Source of the DNA: Pelagibacteraceae bacterium BACL5 MAG-120820-bin39
GTDB taxonomy: Bacteria > Pseudomonadota > Alphaproteobacteria > Pelagibacterales > Pelagibacteraceae
Length of the DNA stretch: 5,679 nt
Direction of reading: 5' to 3'
Assembly (NCBI GenBank): GCA_001438335.1
Contig: LIBV01000064.1
Location: 1 to 5,679, forward strand
A model generated the notes under the pieces. It was not told the DNA's origin. It ran no database searches and saw only the letters and a program-made list of their open reading frames with translations. This document shows positions 5,417 through 5,679 of this stretch, piece after piece. The translations under genes and the position numbers were made by a program. How positions within the stretch are numbered: position 1 is the first letter of the stretch; each line of letters begins with the position of its first letter.

Positions 5417-5679
5417 ATATTCATTAGTTCTCTATTCTTCCATTTAATTATTACTTCAGCTCCACTTCTAGTTTTAGAATTTCCACAATTTACATATGCA
5501 AAATTTTTTTCCAATAAAGTTTTTCCTATAAAAATACCAAGTCCTAATCCTGAAAGCTCATTATTTTTGGAAGTTTTTAAGTATGGTTCTCCAATTTTAG
5601 GGACTATATCCCTTGGATAACCTGGACCATCATCTTCAATACTTATTTCGGTAAATTCACTATCACTTCTAAGATTAAT
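5413..5679 (-). CDS. regB: Sensor histidine kinase, RegB/PrrB/ActS type, C-terminal part only
   Basis: Partial gene cut by the right edge of the window. The 88 visible residues (read leftwards from 5679 to TAA at 5413-5415) are the end of an HATPase_c domain: G1 box Asp-Asp-Gly-Pro-Gly (bases 5634-5620), then a Gly-Glu-Pro-Tyr-Leu-Lys-Thr segment in the F-box position, the G2 box Gly-Leu-Gly-Leu-Gly (5550-5536) followed by a Phe-Ile-Gly-Lys-Thr-Leu-Leu-Glu helix, and a final Gly-Ala-Glu-Val strand ending in Ile-Lys-Trp. The GEPY element and the LGIFIGKTLLE pattern resemble the RegB/PrrB redox sensors of alphaproteobacteria, which phosphorylate RegA. The His box, the redox-active Cys and the membrane segments lie outside the window, so the kinase call is firm and the RegB assignment moderate. 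It converges on cobT with a four-base overlap. Confidence 0.8.
   Translation of the reverse strand: MNLRSDSEFTEISIEDDGPGYPRDIVPKIGEPYLKTSKNNELSGLGLGIFIGKTLLEKNFAYVNCGNSKTRSGAEVIIKWKNRELMNI

Noticed and set aside
1..5679. CRISPR array, tRNA, rRNA, insertion sequence or direct repeats
   Set aside because: No regularly spaced repeats, tRNA-like GC-rich arms, rRNA stretches, transposase frames or terminal inverted repeats were seen. The A and T runs are low-complexity coding sequence.

Overview
The window is very AT-rich, gene-dense DNA with lysine-, isoleucine- and asparagine-rich proteins, overlapping genes and almost no intergenic space. Gene content and order (aroK-aroB, bolA, a C-terminal J-domain protein, cobS, cobT, and a RegB/PrrB-type sensor kinase) are alphaproteobacterial. 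Together with the base composition this suggests a streamlined, SAR11/Pelagibacterales-like marine alphaproteobacterium. That placement is inferred from style and synteny, not from a marker gene.

Layout from left to right: a 60-residue single-span membrane protein on the minus strand (7-189); a 57-base divergent gap; shikimate kinase aroK (247-777) and 3-dehydroquinate synthase aroB (746-1852) on the plus strand, overlapping by 32 bases; a bolA-family gene on the minus strand (1841-2101), overlapping the aroB end by 12 bases; a 21-base divergent gap; then a plus-strand operon of a Cys/His-cluster plus J-domain protein (2123-2650), cobS (2640-3614) and cobT (3614-5416), all overlapping end to start. 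At the right edge is the C-terminal ATPase part of a RegB-like histidine kinase on the minus strand (5413-5679), cut by the window boundary, whose stop codon overlaps that of cobT. All space is accounted for and no gap exceeds 60 bases.

Functionally there are two units. AroK and AroB are steps 5 and 2 of the shikimate pathway to chorismate and aromatic amino acids. CobS (MoxR-like AAA+ ATPase) and CobT (vWA/MIDAS protein) are the ATPase pair of the aerobic cobaltochelatase CobNST and are analogous to BchI/BchD of magnesium chelatase. Their large catalytic partner CobN is not in the window. The overlapping J-domain gene suggests a chaperone partner for CobST, and the divergent bolA suggests a link to Fe-S/glutaredoxin biology. 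The most interesting points are what CobST does if this organism makes no cobalamin, and the face-to-face, apparently leaderless bolA/J-protein promoter arrangement. No mobile element, CRISPR array, tRNA, rRNA or clear hairpin terminator was seen.
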